Shown here in pieces: positions 43,969-53,054 of a DNA stretch of 64,000 nt (position 1 is its first letter; every line of letters starts with the position of its first letter). The translations under genes were made by a program, and so were the position numbers. The DNA comes from Cronobacter sakazakii. Lineage in GTDB: Bacteria; Pseudomonadota; Gammaproteobacteria; Enterobacterales; Enterobacteriaceae. The stretch lies in the NCBI RefSeq assembly GCF_000982825.1, contig NZ_CP011047.1:2976001-3040000 (forward strand). Direction: 5' to 3'. Under the pieces are notes generated by a model, which made no database searches, was not told the DNA's origin, and saw only the letters and a list, made by a program, of their open reading frames with translations.

Positions 43969-44029
43969 GAATCGCCGCGCCCGGGCCTTACTGTTATTAT
44001 CAGAGGATATAAACGCATCGGGCAGGGAT

Positions 44030-45430
44030 ATGATTAAACAACTTCAAAGTGAAATGCAGGCGCTGATGAATCGCAGCGTCGACAGGCATTTGCGCCTCGC
44101 GGTAACCGGGCTTAGCCGCAGCGGGAAAACCGCCTTTATTACCGCGCTGGTGAATCAACTGCTGTCGGTGAACAGCGGGGCGCGGTTGCCGCTCTTTTCG
44201 CCGGTGCGCGAAGAACGGCTGCTCGGCGTGCGCCGGGTGCCGCAGCAGGATATGGGCGTCGCGCGCTTTACCTATGACGAAGGGCTGGCGCAGCTTTTCG
44301 GTACGCCGCCCGCGTGGCCGACGCCGACGCGCGGCGTGAGTGAGATCCGTCTCGCGCTGCGTTATCGCTCACGAGAATCACTGCTGCGCCATTTTAAAGA
44401 TACCTCCACGCTCTATCTCGATATTGTCGATTACCCCGGCGAATGGCTGCTCGACCTGCCCATGCTGGCGCAGGACTACCTTACCTGGTCGCGGCAGATG
44501 ACGGGCCTGCTGCAGGGCGACAGGGCCGTCTGGGCGCAGCGCTGGCGGAGCCTGTGTGAAGGGCTGGATCCGCTGGCGCCGGGCGATGAAAAGCGTCTGG
44601 CGGAGAGCGCGGAAGCCTGGACCGACTACCTGATGCAGTGCAGACGCGAAGGGCTGCACTTTATCCAGCCGGGGCGTTTTGTGCTGCCGGGCGATCTGGC
44701 GGGCGCGCCGGTGTTGCAGTTCTTCCCGTGGCCCGGCGTCGATGACGTGGGCGAGACAAAACTGGCGCAGGCGGGCAAACAGACCAATATCGGCATGCTG
44801 CGTGAGCGCTACCAGTACTACTGCGAAAAGGTGGTTAAAGGCTTCTATAGCGAGCACTTTGTGCGTTTCGACCGCCAGATAGTGCTGGTGGATTGTCTTC
44901 AGCCGCTCAACAGCGGGCCGCAGGCGTTTAACGATATGCGCCTTGCGCTGACGCAACTGATGCAAAGCTTTCATTACGGCCAGCGCACGCTGTTCCGGCG
45001 TCTTTTTTCGCCTGTGATCGACAAACTGCTGTTCGCCGCCACCAAAGCGGATCACGTTACACACGATCAGCATGCGAATCTGGTGTCGCTGCTCTCGCAA
45101 CTGGTGCAGGAAGCGTGGCAGAACGCCGCGTTTGAAGGTATCGAAATGGACTGCATGGGCATCGCCTCTATACAGGCGACAGAAAGCGGCATGGTGGAAA
45201 GCCACGGCGAAAGCGTGCCGGCGCTGCGCGGCAACCGCTTAAGCGACGGCGCGCCGCTCACTATTTACCCCGGCGATGTGCCGGCGCGGCTGCCGGGCAG
45301 CGCGTTCTGGCAGCAGCAGGGTTTTCAGTTTGAAGCCTTTCGCCCGCGCGTGATGGACGTTGACCGGCCGCTGCCGCATATCCGCCTGGACGCGGTGCTG
45401 GAATTTTTAACAGGAGATAAGCTGCGATGA
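44030..45430 (+). CDS. ycjX: YcjX, P-loop GTPase-like stress protein (DUF463)
   Basis: This 466-residue protein has P-loop GLSRSGKT (residues 27-34). The conserved stretches YLDIVDYPGEWLLDLPML and FAATKADHVT resemble GTPase switch and TKAD motifs. ATG 44030 gives the E. coli length; the frame is open further upstream without support. In E. coli ycjXF belongs to the sigma-32 regulon. It overlaps ycjF by 4 nt. Confidence 0.93.
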   Translation: MIKQLQSEMQALMNRSVDRHLRLAVTGLSRSGKTAFITALVNQLLSVNSGARLPLFSPVREERLLGVRRVPQQDMGVARFTYDEGLAQLFGTPPAWPTPTRGVSEIRLALRYRSRESLLRHFKDTSTLYLDIVDYPGEWLLDLPMLAQDYLTWSRQMTGLLQGDRAVWAQRWRSLCEGLDPLAPGDEKRLAESAEAWTDYLMQCRREGLHFIQPGRFVLPGDLAGAPVLQFFPWPGVDDVGETKLAQAGKQTNIGMLRERYQYYCEKVVKGFYSEHFVRFDRQIVLVDCLQPLNSGPQAFNDMRLALTQLMQSFHYGQRTLFRRLFSPVIDKLLFAATKADHVTHDQHANLVSLLSQLVQEAWQNAAFEGIEMDCMGIASIQATESGMVESHGESVPALRGNRLSDGAPLTIYPGDVPARLPGSAFWQQQGFQFEAFRPRVMDVDRPLPHIRLDAVLEFLTGDKLR

Positions 45431-46470
45431 GCGAGATTAAACCGCGCCGCGAATTTGACGAGCCGCTGCGCCCGGAAGAAGGCCCGACGCTTCGCGCCAC
45501 CAGGGCATTTGACGAGGCGCAGGCGTTTGTACCGGCCGTTGAGGAAGAGACGCTGGCCGCAGATGCGCCCGAGCGTGTGGTGGAGAACGCGCTCAAACCC
45601 CGACGCAGCCTGTGGCGGCGCATGGTGGTGGCCGGGCTTGGTCTGTTTGGCGTAAGCGTCGTGGCGCAGGGCGTCCAGTGGGCGGCTAATGCGTGGTACA
45701 CGCGCGACTGGATAGCCCTCGGCGGCTGCGTCGCAGGCGGGCTGATTGTGGCGGCAGGCGTCGGCGCGCTCGCGAGCGAATGGCGGCGGCTTTATCGCCT
45801 GCGCGAACGGGCAGAAGAACGCGATGAGGCGCGCGAGCTGCTGGCGAGCCACGGCAGCGGCAAGGCGCGCGCGTTTTGCGAAAAGCTGGCGAGCCAGGCC
45901 GGGCTCACGCAGGGGCATCCGGCGCTGGCGCGCTGGCATGCCGCAATTCATGAAACCCACAGCGATCGCGAAGTGGTGACGCTTTACGCGCATATCGTTC
46001 AGCCGGTGCTGGATAGCCAGGCCCGCAGTGCCATCAGCCGCTCGGCGGCGGAATCGACACTGATGATTGCGGTGAGCCCGCTGGCGCTGGTGGATATGGC
46101 GTTTATCGCCTGGCGCAACCTGCGTCTGGTGAATCGTATCGCGGCCATTTATGGCATCGAGCTTGGCTATTACAGCCGCATTCGTCTGTTTCGTCTGGTG
46201 CTGCTTAATATGGCTTTCGCGGGCGCGAGCGAGATGGTGCGCGAAGTCGGGCTTGACTGGATGTCACAGGATCTTGCCGCGCGCGTCTCCGCCCGCGTGG
46301 CGCAGGGGCTGGGTGCGGGGCTGCTCACCGCGCGCCTCGGCGTGAAGGCGATGGAGCTGTGCCGCCCGCTGCCCTGGACGGAAGATGACAAACCGCGCCT
46401 CGGCGATTTCCGCCGCCAGCTGTTAAGTGAAGTTAAAGTCACGCTTCTGAAACAAAAGCGCGAAGAGTGA
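45427..46470 (+). CDS. ycjF: YcjF, inner-membrane protein (UPF0283)
   Basis: This 347-residue protein has an acidic N-terminal tail (1-55) and two close membrane helices (about 65-115: RRMVVAGLGLFGVSVVAQG and LGGCVAGGLIVAAGVGAL). A mostly helical C-terminal domain with hydrophobic stretches follows. It is co-translated with ycjX. Function unknown; the pair is linked to heat shock in E. coli. Confidence 0.92.
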   Translation: MSEIKPRREFDEPLRPEEGPTLRATRAFDEAQAFVPAVEEETLAADAPERVVENALKPRRSLWRRMVVAGLGLFGVSVVAQGVQWAANAWYTRDWIALGGCVAGGLIVAAGVGALASEWRRLYRLRERAEERDEARELLASHGSGKARAFCEKLASQAGLTQGHPALARWHAAIHETHSDREVVTLYAHIVQPVLDSQARSAISRSAAESTLMIAVSPLALVDMAFIAWRNLRLVNRIAAIYGIELGYYSRIRLFRLVLLNMAFAGASEMVREVGLDWMSQDLAARVSARVAQGLGAGLLTARLGVKAMELCRPLPWTEDDKPRLGDFRRQLLSEVKVTLLKQKREE

Positions 46471-46528
46471 CCCCAACGGCGTCCTGCCTGTTCAGGTTTA
46501 CAGCATGACGCCGCATTTTTCCGCACTC

Positions 46529-46546
46529 TGTCAATTTTTGTTGACA
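46529..46546. promoter_or_regulatory. TyrR box upstream of tyrR
   Basis: TGTCAA-N6-TTGACA fits the TyrR box consensus TGTAAA-N6-TTTACA in spacing and in the essential G and C. It differs at one symmetric base pair. The dyad extends to 9-bp arms (46526-46534 and 46541-46549). It lies 73 bp before the tyrR start and includes a perfect TTGACA. Autorepression of tyrR is known in E. coli. Confidence 0.75.
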
Positions 46547-46618
46547 GAGCACTCCCCCGGTAGCGGCAACTGAAGTATTATCTCGCCATTCGTTGGATCA
46601 ATGCGTGAAGGTGCTGCC

Positions 46619-48181
46619 ATGCGTCTTGAAGTGTTTTGTGAGGACCGCCTCGGTCTGACCCGTGAGTTGCTCGATCTCCTGGTGCTGCGCAGTATCGATT
46701 TACGCGGCATCGAAATTGACCCTGTCGGGCGAATTTATCTCAATTTTTCCACGCTGGAATTTAACGCCTTCAGCAGCCTGATGGCGGAGATCCGCCGTAT
46801 TCCCGGCGTTACCGATGTCCGTACCGTGCCGTGGATGCCCTCCGAGCGCGAGCACCGCTCGCTGAGCGCGTTGCTGGAGGCGCTGCCGGAACCGGTGTTT
46901 TCGGTGGATATTAAATGCAAAATCGAGCTGGCGAACCCGGCGAGCTGCGCGCTGTTCGGCCAGAATGAGGCGCGCCTGCGCAACCATAACGCCGCAAGCC
47001 TTATCAGCGGTTTTAACTTTCAGCGCTGGCTGGAGAGCAGCCCGGTGGAATCACACACCGAACACGTGGTGATTAACGGCCAGGATTTTGTACTGGAAAT
47101 CACGCCGGTACATCTGGAAGAAGAGAGCGGCACCAGCGTGCTGACCGGCGCGGTCGCGATGCTGCGCTCAACCGTGCGTATGGGCCGCCAGTTGCAGAAT
47201 CTGACCAGCCTCGATCTCCATGCGTTCAGCCATATCATCGCGGTCAGCCCGCGCATGAAACAGGTGGTGGATCAGGCGCGCAAACTGGCGATGCTGAACG
47301 CGCCTCTGCTTATCACCGGCGACACCGGCACCGGTAAAGATTTGCTGGCGCATGCCTGCCATCTGGCAAGCCCGCGCGCCGATAAGCCTTATCTGGCGCT
47401 GAACTGCGCGTCTATACCGGAAGATGTGGTGGAGAGCGAGCTGTTCGGTCACGCGCCGGGCGCTTACGCCAATGCCCATGAAGGGAAAAAAGGCTTCTTC
47501 GAACAGGCCAACGGCGGCTCGGTGCTGCTCGATGAAATCGGCGAGATGTCGCCGCGTATGCAGGCCAAGCTGCTGCGCTTTCTCAATGACGGCACGTTCC
47601 GTCGGGTGGGCGAAGAGCACGAAGTGCATGTGGATGTGCGCGTGATCTGCGCGACGCAGAAAAATCTCGTGGAGCTGGTGCAAAAAGGGGCGTTTCGCGA
47701 AGATCTTTACTATCGCCTCAACGTGCTGACGCTGAATCTGCCGCCGCTGCGCGACCGCCCTCAGGACATCATGCCGCTCACGGAGATGTTCGTGGCGCGC
47801 TTCGCCGATGAACAGGGCGTGCCGCGCCCGAAACTGGCAGGCGATCTCGGCCAGGTGCTGACCCGCTACGGCTGGCCGGGCAACGTGCGCCAGTTGAAAA
47901 ACGCGATATACCGCGCGCTCACGCAGCTTGAAGGCTATGAACTGCGCCCGCAGGATATCCTGCTGCCGGATTTCGACGCCGCCGCGCTGCCGGTAGGCGA
48001 AGAGGCGATGGAAGGCTCGCTTGACGACATCACACGTCGTTTCGAGCGCTCAGTACTGACGCAGCTTTATCGCAGCTATCCGAGTACCCGTAAGCTCGCC
48101 AAACGACTGGGCGTCTCACATACGGCCATCGCCAATAAGCTTCGCGAATATGGCTTAAGCCAGCGTAAGGGCGAAGAGTAA
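46619..48181 (+). CDS. tyrR: TyrR, aromatic amino acid-responsive regulator
   Basis: This 520-residue protein has an N-terminal ACT domain (MRLEVFCEDRLGLTRELLDLL) and PAS domain, then an AAA+ domain with Walker A GDTGTGKDL. It ends in a Fis-type helix-turn-helix (TRKLAKRLGVSHTAIANKLREYG). It controls aromatic amino acid synthesis and transport at sigma-70 promoters. ATG 46619 follows GAAGGTG. It is 7 residues longer than E. coli TyrR, through an insert at 281-287 (GAYANAH) exactly where NtrC-type activators carry the GAFTGA loop. Confidence 0.96.
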   Translation: MRLEVFCEDRLGLTRELLDLLVLRSIDLRGIEIDPVGRIYLNFSTLEFNAFSSLMAEIRRIPGVTDVRTVPWMPSEREHRSLSALLEALPEPVFSVDIKCKIELANPASCALFGQNEARLRNHNAASLISGFNFQRWLESSPVESHTEHVVINGQDFVLEITPVHLEEESGTSVLTGAVAMLRSTVRMGRQLQNLTSLDLHAFSHIIAVSPRMKQVVDQARKLAMLNAPLLITGDTGTGKDLLAHACHLASPRADKPYLALNCASIPEDVVESELFGHAPGAYANAHEGKKGFFEQANGGSVLLDEIGEMSPRMQAKLLRFLNDGTFRRVGEEHEVHVDVRVICATQKNLVELVQKGAFREDLYYRLNVLTLNLPPLRDRPQDIMPLTEMFVARFADEQGVPRPKLAGDLGQVLTRYGWPGNVRQLKNAIYRALTQLEGYELRPQDILLPDFDAAALPVGEEAMEGSLDDITRRFERSVLTQLYRSYPSTRKLAKRLGVSHTAIANKLREYGLSQRKGEE

Positions 48182-48191
48182 CGCCGCCAAC

Positions 48192-48221
48192 AAAAAAGCC
48201 TCCGCATGCGGAGGCTTTTTT
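48192..48221. terminator. Bidirectional terminator between tyrR and tpx
   Basis: A 30-bp perfect palindrome (A6-GCCTCCGC-AT-GCGGAGGC-T6) lies 10 nt after the tyrR stop and 11 nt after the tpx stop on the other strand. Confidence 0.93.
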
Positions 48222-48232
48222 TATCGGGCAAA

Positions 48233-48739
48233 TTACGCTTTCAGTGCGTTAAGCGCCGCGTCGTAGTTCGGCTCGTGGGTGATTTCATTCACCAGCTCGC
48301 TGAATACGATTTCATCGTTCTCATTCAGGACCAGCACCGCGCGAGCGGTCAGGCCTTTCAGCGCGCCTTCTTCAATGCCCACGCCATATTCTTTGGCGAA
48401 TTCCGGGTTACGCAGCGTAGAGAGCGTGATGACATTGCTCAGGCCTTCCGCGCCGCAGAAGCGGGACTGCGCGAACGGCAGGTCGGCGGAAACGCACAGT
48501 ACAACGGTGTTTTCCATGCCGGTCGCCAGCTGGTTGAATTTGCGCACGGACGCCGCGCAAACGCCGGTGTCGATGCTCGGGAAAATGTTCAGTACTTTAC
48601 GCTTACCGGCAAACTGGCTCAGCGAAACGTCAGACAGATCTTTTGCCACCAGGCTGAACGGCGCCGCTTTGCTGCCTGCCTGCGGGATCTGACCCACCAC
48701 GGAAACCGGATTGCCCTGGAAATAGACGATTTGTGACAT
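48233..48739 (-). CDS. tpx: Tpx, lipid hydroperoxide-reducing thiol peroxidase
   Basis: This 168-residue atypical 2-Cys peroxiredoxin has peroxidatic Cys61 in PSIDTGVCAASV and resolving Cys95 in QSRFCGAEG. It is reduced by thioredoxin. Length and both cysteine positions match E. coli Tpx. Divergent from ycjG. Confidence 0.97.
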   Translation of the reverse strand: MSQIVYFQGNPVSVVGQIPQAGSKAAPFSLVAKDLSDVSLSQFAGKRKVLNIFPSIDTGVCAASVRKFNQLATGMENTVVLCVSADLPFAQSRFCGAEGLSNVITLSTLRNPEFAKEYGVGIEEGALKGLTARAVLVLNENDEIVFSELVNEITHEPNYDAALNALKA

Positions 48740-48875
48740 AGTTATCTTCCTGTTTACATATAGTTAACGTCGCCGCTAGTGTATGTGATCCCGCGTGGGA
48801 TGAATATAAAAAACTGTCCCGGCAGGCTAACTTTCCAGTCGCTATACTGAGGCAAAGCCCGTTGCGAGGAAAATA

Positions 48876-49874
48876 ATGAGAAGCGTAAAAGTGTATCAGG
48901 AAGCCTGGCCGCTCCATTCGCCGTTTGTGATTGCCCGCGGCAGCCGCAGTGAAGCGGTGGTGGTTGTGCTGGAACTGGAAGAAGAGGGCGTCAGGGCGGT
49001 GGGCGAATGCACGCCGTATCCGCGCTACGGTGAGAGCGCAGCCTCGGTAATGGCGCAAATCATGACTATTGTGCCGCAGCTTGAAGCCGGGCTGGACCGG
49101 GCCGGGCTGCAGAAATTACTGCCCGCGGGTGCCGCGCGTAACGCCGTCGACTGCGCGCTCTGGGATCTTGAGGCGCGCCGCGCGGGCGAAACGCTTGAGG
49201 CCTTTTTACAGGTCACGCTGCCGGAACAGCACACTACCGCCCAGACGGTAGTATTAGGCGCGCCGGAGCAAATGGCGAGCAACGCCGCGCTGCTGTGGGA
49301 AAAGGGCGCACGGCTGCTGAAAATCAAACTCGACGACACGTTTATCACTGAGCGGATGGTCGCCATTCGCGGTGCGGTGCCGGAGGCGACGCTGATTGTC
49401 GATGCTAACGAATCCTGGCATGCGGAAGGGCTGGCGGCGCGCTGTCAGCTCCTGGCGGACCTCGGCGTGCAGATGCTGGAGCAGCCGCTGCCGGCGTCTG
49501 ACGATCGGGCGCTGGAGAACTTTATTCATCCGCTGCCCATCTGCGCTGATGAAAGCTGCCACGCGCGCGGTAGCCTGAAGACGCTCGCCGGGCGCTACGA
49601 GATGATTAACATTAAGCTCGATAAAACCGGTGGGCTGACCGAAGCGCTGGCGCTGGCTCGCCAGGCGACGGAGGAAGGATTCGGGCTGATGCTCGGCTGT
49701 ATGCTCTGCACCTCACGCGCCATTGGCGCCGCGCTGCCGCTGATCCCGCAAATGCGCTTTACCGATCTCGACGGCCCAACCTGGCTTGCGGTGGATGTGG
49801 AGCCTCCCTTACGTTTTACGCCCGGTCAGCTTTATCTTCATTCTGACGTCGGCCCTCAGCTTTCGTCGTCGTAA
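48876..49874 (+). CDS. ycjG: L-Ala-D/L-Glu epimerase
   Basis: This 332-residue enolase-superfamily enzyme has the lysine of LLKIKLDD and metal ligands in LIVDANESW, MLEQPLP and ICADESCHA. The second catalytic lysine is in MINIKLDKTGG. It epimerises L-Ala-D-Glu from murein turnover to L-Ala-L-Glu, so that the dipeptide can be degraded. GAGGAAAAT precedes the ATG. Its 3' end overlaps mpaA (convergent) by 19 nt. Confidence 0.93.
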   Translation: MRSVKVYQEAWPLHSPFVIARGSRSEAVVVVLELEEEGVRAVGECTPYPRYGESAASVMAQIMTIVPQLEAGLDRAGLQKLLPAGAARNAVDCALWDLEARRAGETLEAFLQVTLPEQHTTAQTVVLGAPEQMASNAALLWEKGARLLKIKLDDTFITERMVAIRGAVPEATLIVDANESWHAEGLAARCQLLADLGVQMLEQPLPASDDRALENFIHPLPICADESCHARGSLKTLAGRYEMINIKLDKTGGLTEALALARQATEEGFGLMLGCMLCTSRAIGAALPLIPQMRFTDLDGPTWLAVDVEPPLRFTPGQLYLHSDVGPQLSSS

Positions 49875-50578
49875 TGCAGCAATGCGGTCATCGCCGCCAG
49901 ATAGCGCTCGGTGGCGTCGTCGGCGGAGATGGCCGGAAACTCGGCGGTAATGCAGGTTAACCCCAGATCCGCGCACCAGCTGCCAAACGATCCGGGCGTC
50001 TCATAACCGACGCTGGTGACGTGCGGCAGGCCGAACGCGTCGGCGAGCCAGCGGCCAAGCGGCGTCTGCTGCGGATCTTCTATACAGCCTAACGGGTCGT
50101 GAAACGAGACCACCCAGGCGGGTTTAAGCTGATGAATTAACTGGCACAGCGCGGCGGTTTCCGGCTCCGAACCCGGCTTTTCGCCGGTGGAGAGCGTTAC
50201 GTCGCGCGCCTCGGCCGCACTGTTCCAGCGATAGACGGTTTCGCCCGGCTGCCAGTTGGCCGCCGGAAAATTGCGATTCAGATCGACTCCGCGGGCGTTG
50301 GCGCGCAGGCCGAGCTGACAGCCGTCCGGGTTGACCGCCAGCACCACGTGATGCCGCCGGTGCGCGGGCTCCAGCGTACGCAGCGCGCAGGAGAGCGTCA
50401 CCAGCGCCGCGTTTTCATCACCGTGAGTGCCTGCGATGATAAGTCCCGGCGCGCGCTGCGCTTCGGGTGCCGGGAACCAGAGCAGCGGCGCGCCGAGCGC
50501 CGATTCGCCATAACGCAGGGCGTCGTCAGGTAAAGCGCCGCGCCGGGCGCGCGGTCGAAGCGGAGTCAGCGTGTTCAT
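49856..50578 (-). CDS. mpaA: MpaA, murein tripeptide amidase
   Basis: This 240-residue M14 zinc carboxypeptidase-like enzyme has a zinc motif in GTHGDENAAL, followed by LAVNPDGCQLGLRANARGVDLNRNFPA. It removes meso-diaminopimelate from the tripeptide L-Ala-D-Glu-mDap, giving the dipeptide used by YcjG. It forms a functional set with ycjG and mppA around it. Confidence 0.93.
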   Translation of the reverse strand: MNTLTPLRPRARRGALPDDALRYGESALGAPLLWFPAPEAQRAPGLIIAGTHGDENAALVTLSCALRTLEPAHRRHHVVLAVNPDGCQLGLRANARGVDLNRNFPAANWQPGETVYRWNSAAEARDVTLSTGEKPGSEPETAALCQLIHQLKPAWVVSFHDPLGCIEDPQQTPLGRWLADAFGLPHVTSVGYETPGSFGSWCADLGLTCITAEFPAISADDATERYLAAMTALLHYDDES

Positions 50579-50822
50579 TGTGGGTCGCCATCAAAGGGTG
50601 ATTACAGGAGTGTTGACGACATTTGGCCGAAATTCAACAGCCTGACGTTAGCCTGCGTCGTGCGCGCTATTTAAACGCTCAGACATTAACACTTTGATCT
50701 GACGCGGGGTTTGCGCGCAAAATCGCGCCCACGGGTTTGCAATTTATATTCATCCAACAAATAATTCCCCGACAGCGCCCGGAGAGAGCGGTTCGGCGCG
50801 GGACCACGAGAACGAGGACCTC

Positions 50823-52445
50823 ATGAAAATTCCTGTAAGCTTTACTCTTAGCGCATTATGGGTCGCGACCGCGCTGACCGGCGCGTTTGCCGCCGATGTG
50901 CCGCCAGGCACAGCGCTTGCCGAACACCAGACGCTGGTCCGCCATCTGAAAGATGAACCCGCCTCGCTGGACCCGGCGAAAGCGGTAGGGCTGCCGGAGA
51001 TCCAGGTGCTGCGCGATCTCTTTGAAGGGCTGGTGAACCAGAACGATAAGGGCGAACTGGTGCCGGGTGTGGCCACGCAGTGGCAGACCAACGATAACCG
51101 CATCTGGACGTTTACGCTTCGCGACAACGCGAAATGGTCCGACGGCACGCCGGTAACGGCGCAGGATTTTGTCTACAGCTGGCAGCGCATGGTCGACCCG
51201 AAAACCACCTCGCCATTTGCCTGGTTCTTTGCGCTGGCGGGTATCGCCAACGCGCAGGCGATTATCGACGGTAAACAGGCGCCTGCACAGCTTGGCGTCA
51301 GCGCGCCGGATGCGCATACGCTGAAAGTCACTCTCGATAAACCGCTGCCGTGGTTCCCGTCGCTTGCCGCCAACGCGGCGCTCTATCCGGTACAAAAAGC
51401 GAACGTGGAGCTGGAGCAGGGCGGCGACTGGACGCGCCCCGGTAAGCTGGTGGGTAACGGCGCGTTTGTGCTGAAAGACCGCGTGGTCAACGAAAAGCTG
51501 GTGCTGACGCCGAATACCCACTACTGGGATAACGCGAAAACCGTGCTGACGCAGGTGACGTTTTTGCCGGTGAACCAGGAATCCGCCGCCACCAAGCGCT
51601 ATCTCGCGAATGATATCGACATCACCGAATCCTTCCCGAAAAATCTCTATCAAAAACTGAAAAAAGAGATCCCCGATCAGGTCTTTACGCCGCCGCAGCT
51701 TGGCACCTATTACTATGCGTTTAACACGCAGAAAGGCCCGACGGCGGACCCGCGCGTGCGTCTCGCGCTCAGCATGACCATTGACCGCCGCCTGATGGCT
51801 GAAAAAGTGCTCGGCACCGGCGAGAAACCGGCCTGGCGTTTTACGCCGGACGTGACTGCAGGCTTTACGCCCGCGCCGTCAGAGTGGGAGCAGATGAGCC
51901 AGCAGGAGTTAAACGCGCAGGCGAAAACGCTGCTCCAGGCCGCGGGTTATGGCCCGGCGCGTCCGCTCAACCTGACGCTGCTCTATAACACCTCTGAAAA
52001 CCATCAGAAAATCGCCATCGCCGTGGCGTCAATGTGGAAAAAGAATCTTGGCGTGGATGTGAAGCTGAAAAACCAAGAGTGGAAAACCTATATCGACAGT
52101 CGTAATACCGGTAATTTCGACGTGATCCGCGCCTCGTGGGTGGGGGATTATAACGAGCCGTCAACGTTCCTTTCACTACTGACCTCAACGCACAGCGGGA
52201 ATATCGCGCGTTTTAAGAACCCGGACTACGACAAAGTGCTGCAACAGGCCGCTCAGGAGAATTCCCCCAAAGCGCGTAATGCCGATTACAACAGCGCCGA
52301 GAGGATCATCTCAACCCAGGCGCCGATTGCGCCGATTTATCAGTACACCAATGGCCGGTTAATTAAACCGTGGCTGAAAGGCTACCCGATTAATAACCCG
52401 GAAGATGTGGCCTACAGCCGCACCATGTATATCCTTAAGCATTAA
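50823..52445 (+). CDS. mppA: MppA, murein tripeptide-binding periplasmic protein
   Basis: This 540-residue OppA-family binding protein has a Sec signal (MKIPVSFTLSALWVATALTGAFA, cleaved near AFA-AD). It binds L-Ala-D-Glu-mDap and hands it to the Opp channel. The family signature DLFEGLVNQNDKGELVPGVA is present. It lies divergent from mpaA over a 244-bp gap that holds both promoters. Confidence 0.94.
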   Translation: MKIPVSFTLSALWVATALTGAFAADVPPGTALAEHQTLVRHLKDEPASLDPAKAVGLPEIQVLRDLFEGLVNQNDKGELVPGVATQWQTNDNRIWTFTLRDNAKWSDGTPVTAQDFVYSWQRMVDPKTTSPFAWFFALAGIANAQAIIDGKQAPAQLGVSAPDAHTLKVTLDKPLPWFPSLAANAALYPVQKANVELEQGGDWTRPGKLVGNGAFVLKDRVVNEKLVLTPNTHYWDNAKTVLTQVTFLPVNQESAATKRYLANDIDITESFPKNLYQKLKKEIPDQVFTPPQLGTYYYAFNTQKGPTADPRVRLALSMTIDRRLMAEKVLGTGEKPAWRFTPDVTAGFTPAPSEWEQMSQQELNAQAKTLLQAAGYGPARPLNLTLLYNTSENHQKIAIAVASMWKKNLGVDVKLKNQEWKTYIDSRNTGNFDVIRASWVGDYNEPSTFLSLLTSTHSGNIARFKNPDYDKVLQQAAQENSPKARNADYNSAERIISTQAPIAPIYQYTNGRLIKPWLKGYPINNPEDVAYSRTMYILKH

Positions 52446-52449
52446 CGCA

Positions 52450-52489
52450 TGTCCGGCGCCGCCACCGTGGCAGGCGCCGGACACGTTTT
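52450..52489 (+). terminator. Rho-independent terminator after mppA
   Basis: An 11-bp stem TGTCCGGCGCC / GGCGCCGGACA with a 12-nt loop is followed by CGTTTT. It starts 4 nt after the mppA stop and may also act on the convergent gene at 52504. Confidence 0.82.
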
Positions 52490-52503
52490 GCTTCAATCTG
52501 CCG

Positions 52504-52944
52504 TTACTTTTCCGCTTCCGGGTGAATGAGCGCCAGCTCCTGCTCGCGCCGCTGGTTCATATTAATGACGCAGCTTAACGCGTGGGCGGCAAGCCACGGC
52601 GTACCCGCGGCCGAGGCGCTCGCTGCCGTACAGAAGGCGTCTCGCGCCGCCGTCCACTGCTGCTGACTTATTTTTAACGCCTCGACCATCTGGGTGCGCC
52701 GCGCCTCGTCGCCCTGTGGCCAGCGGGTATAGTCGAAGTTCTGTAGCTCAGTGACTTTGGCATTGAACGCCTGTTTAAGCGCATTATCTGAGGCCAGCCC
52801 TGCCGCTTCGAGGCACTCATTGCTGTTTTCGCCTGCCTGTTGAGTGCAGGCCTCCGCCGCCGCGCTACGTGTGATCTCAACGGCCAGCGCGCACAGCGAA
52901 TTTAACGCCAGCACCAGCAGCGCACTATTTATCAGGTTTTTCAC
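52504..52944 (-). CDS. Secreted LprI/DUF1311-family protein
   Basis: This 146-residue protein has a signal peptide (LINSALLVLALNSLCALA) and a small helical cysteine-containing domain (EACTQQAGENSNECLEAAG ... WTAARDAFCTAASASAA ... SCVINMNQRREQEL). The pattern of a YxxxLxxL-like helix, WxxxRDxxC and a final helix fits the LprI/DUF1311 family, some members of which inhibit lysozyme. The start is a GTG without a clear ribosome site. Function here is not established. Confidence 0.7.
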   Translation of the reverse strand: MKNLINSALLVLALNSLCALAVEITRSAAAEACTQQAGENSNECLEAAGLASDNALKQAFNAKVTELQNFDYTRWPQGDEARRTQMVEALKISQQQWTAARDAFCTAASASAAGTPWLAAHALSCVINMNQRREQELALIHPEAEK

Positions 52945-53054
52945 AAGAGTGAATTCCAGTCTGAGGGAAGATATAGACGCGTCACGTCGTCACCAGGCGG
53001 CGTGTTTGTTGAGTATTTTCCCATGCCTGACAGGAAAATACTATGCGAAATGCC

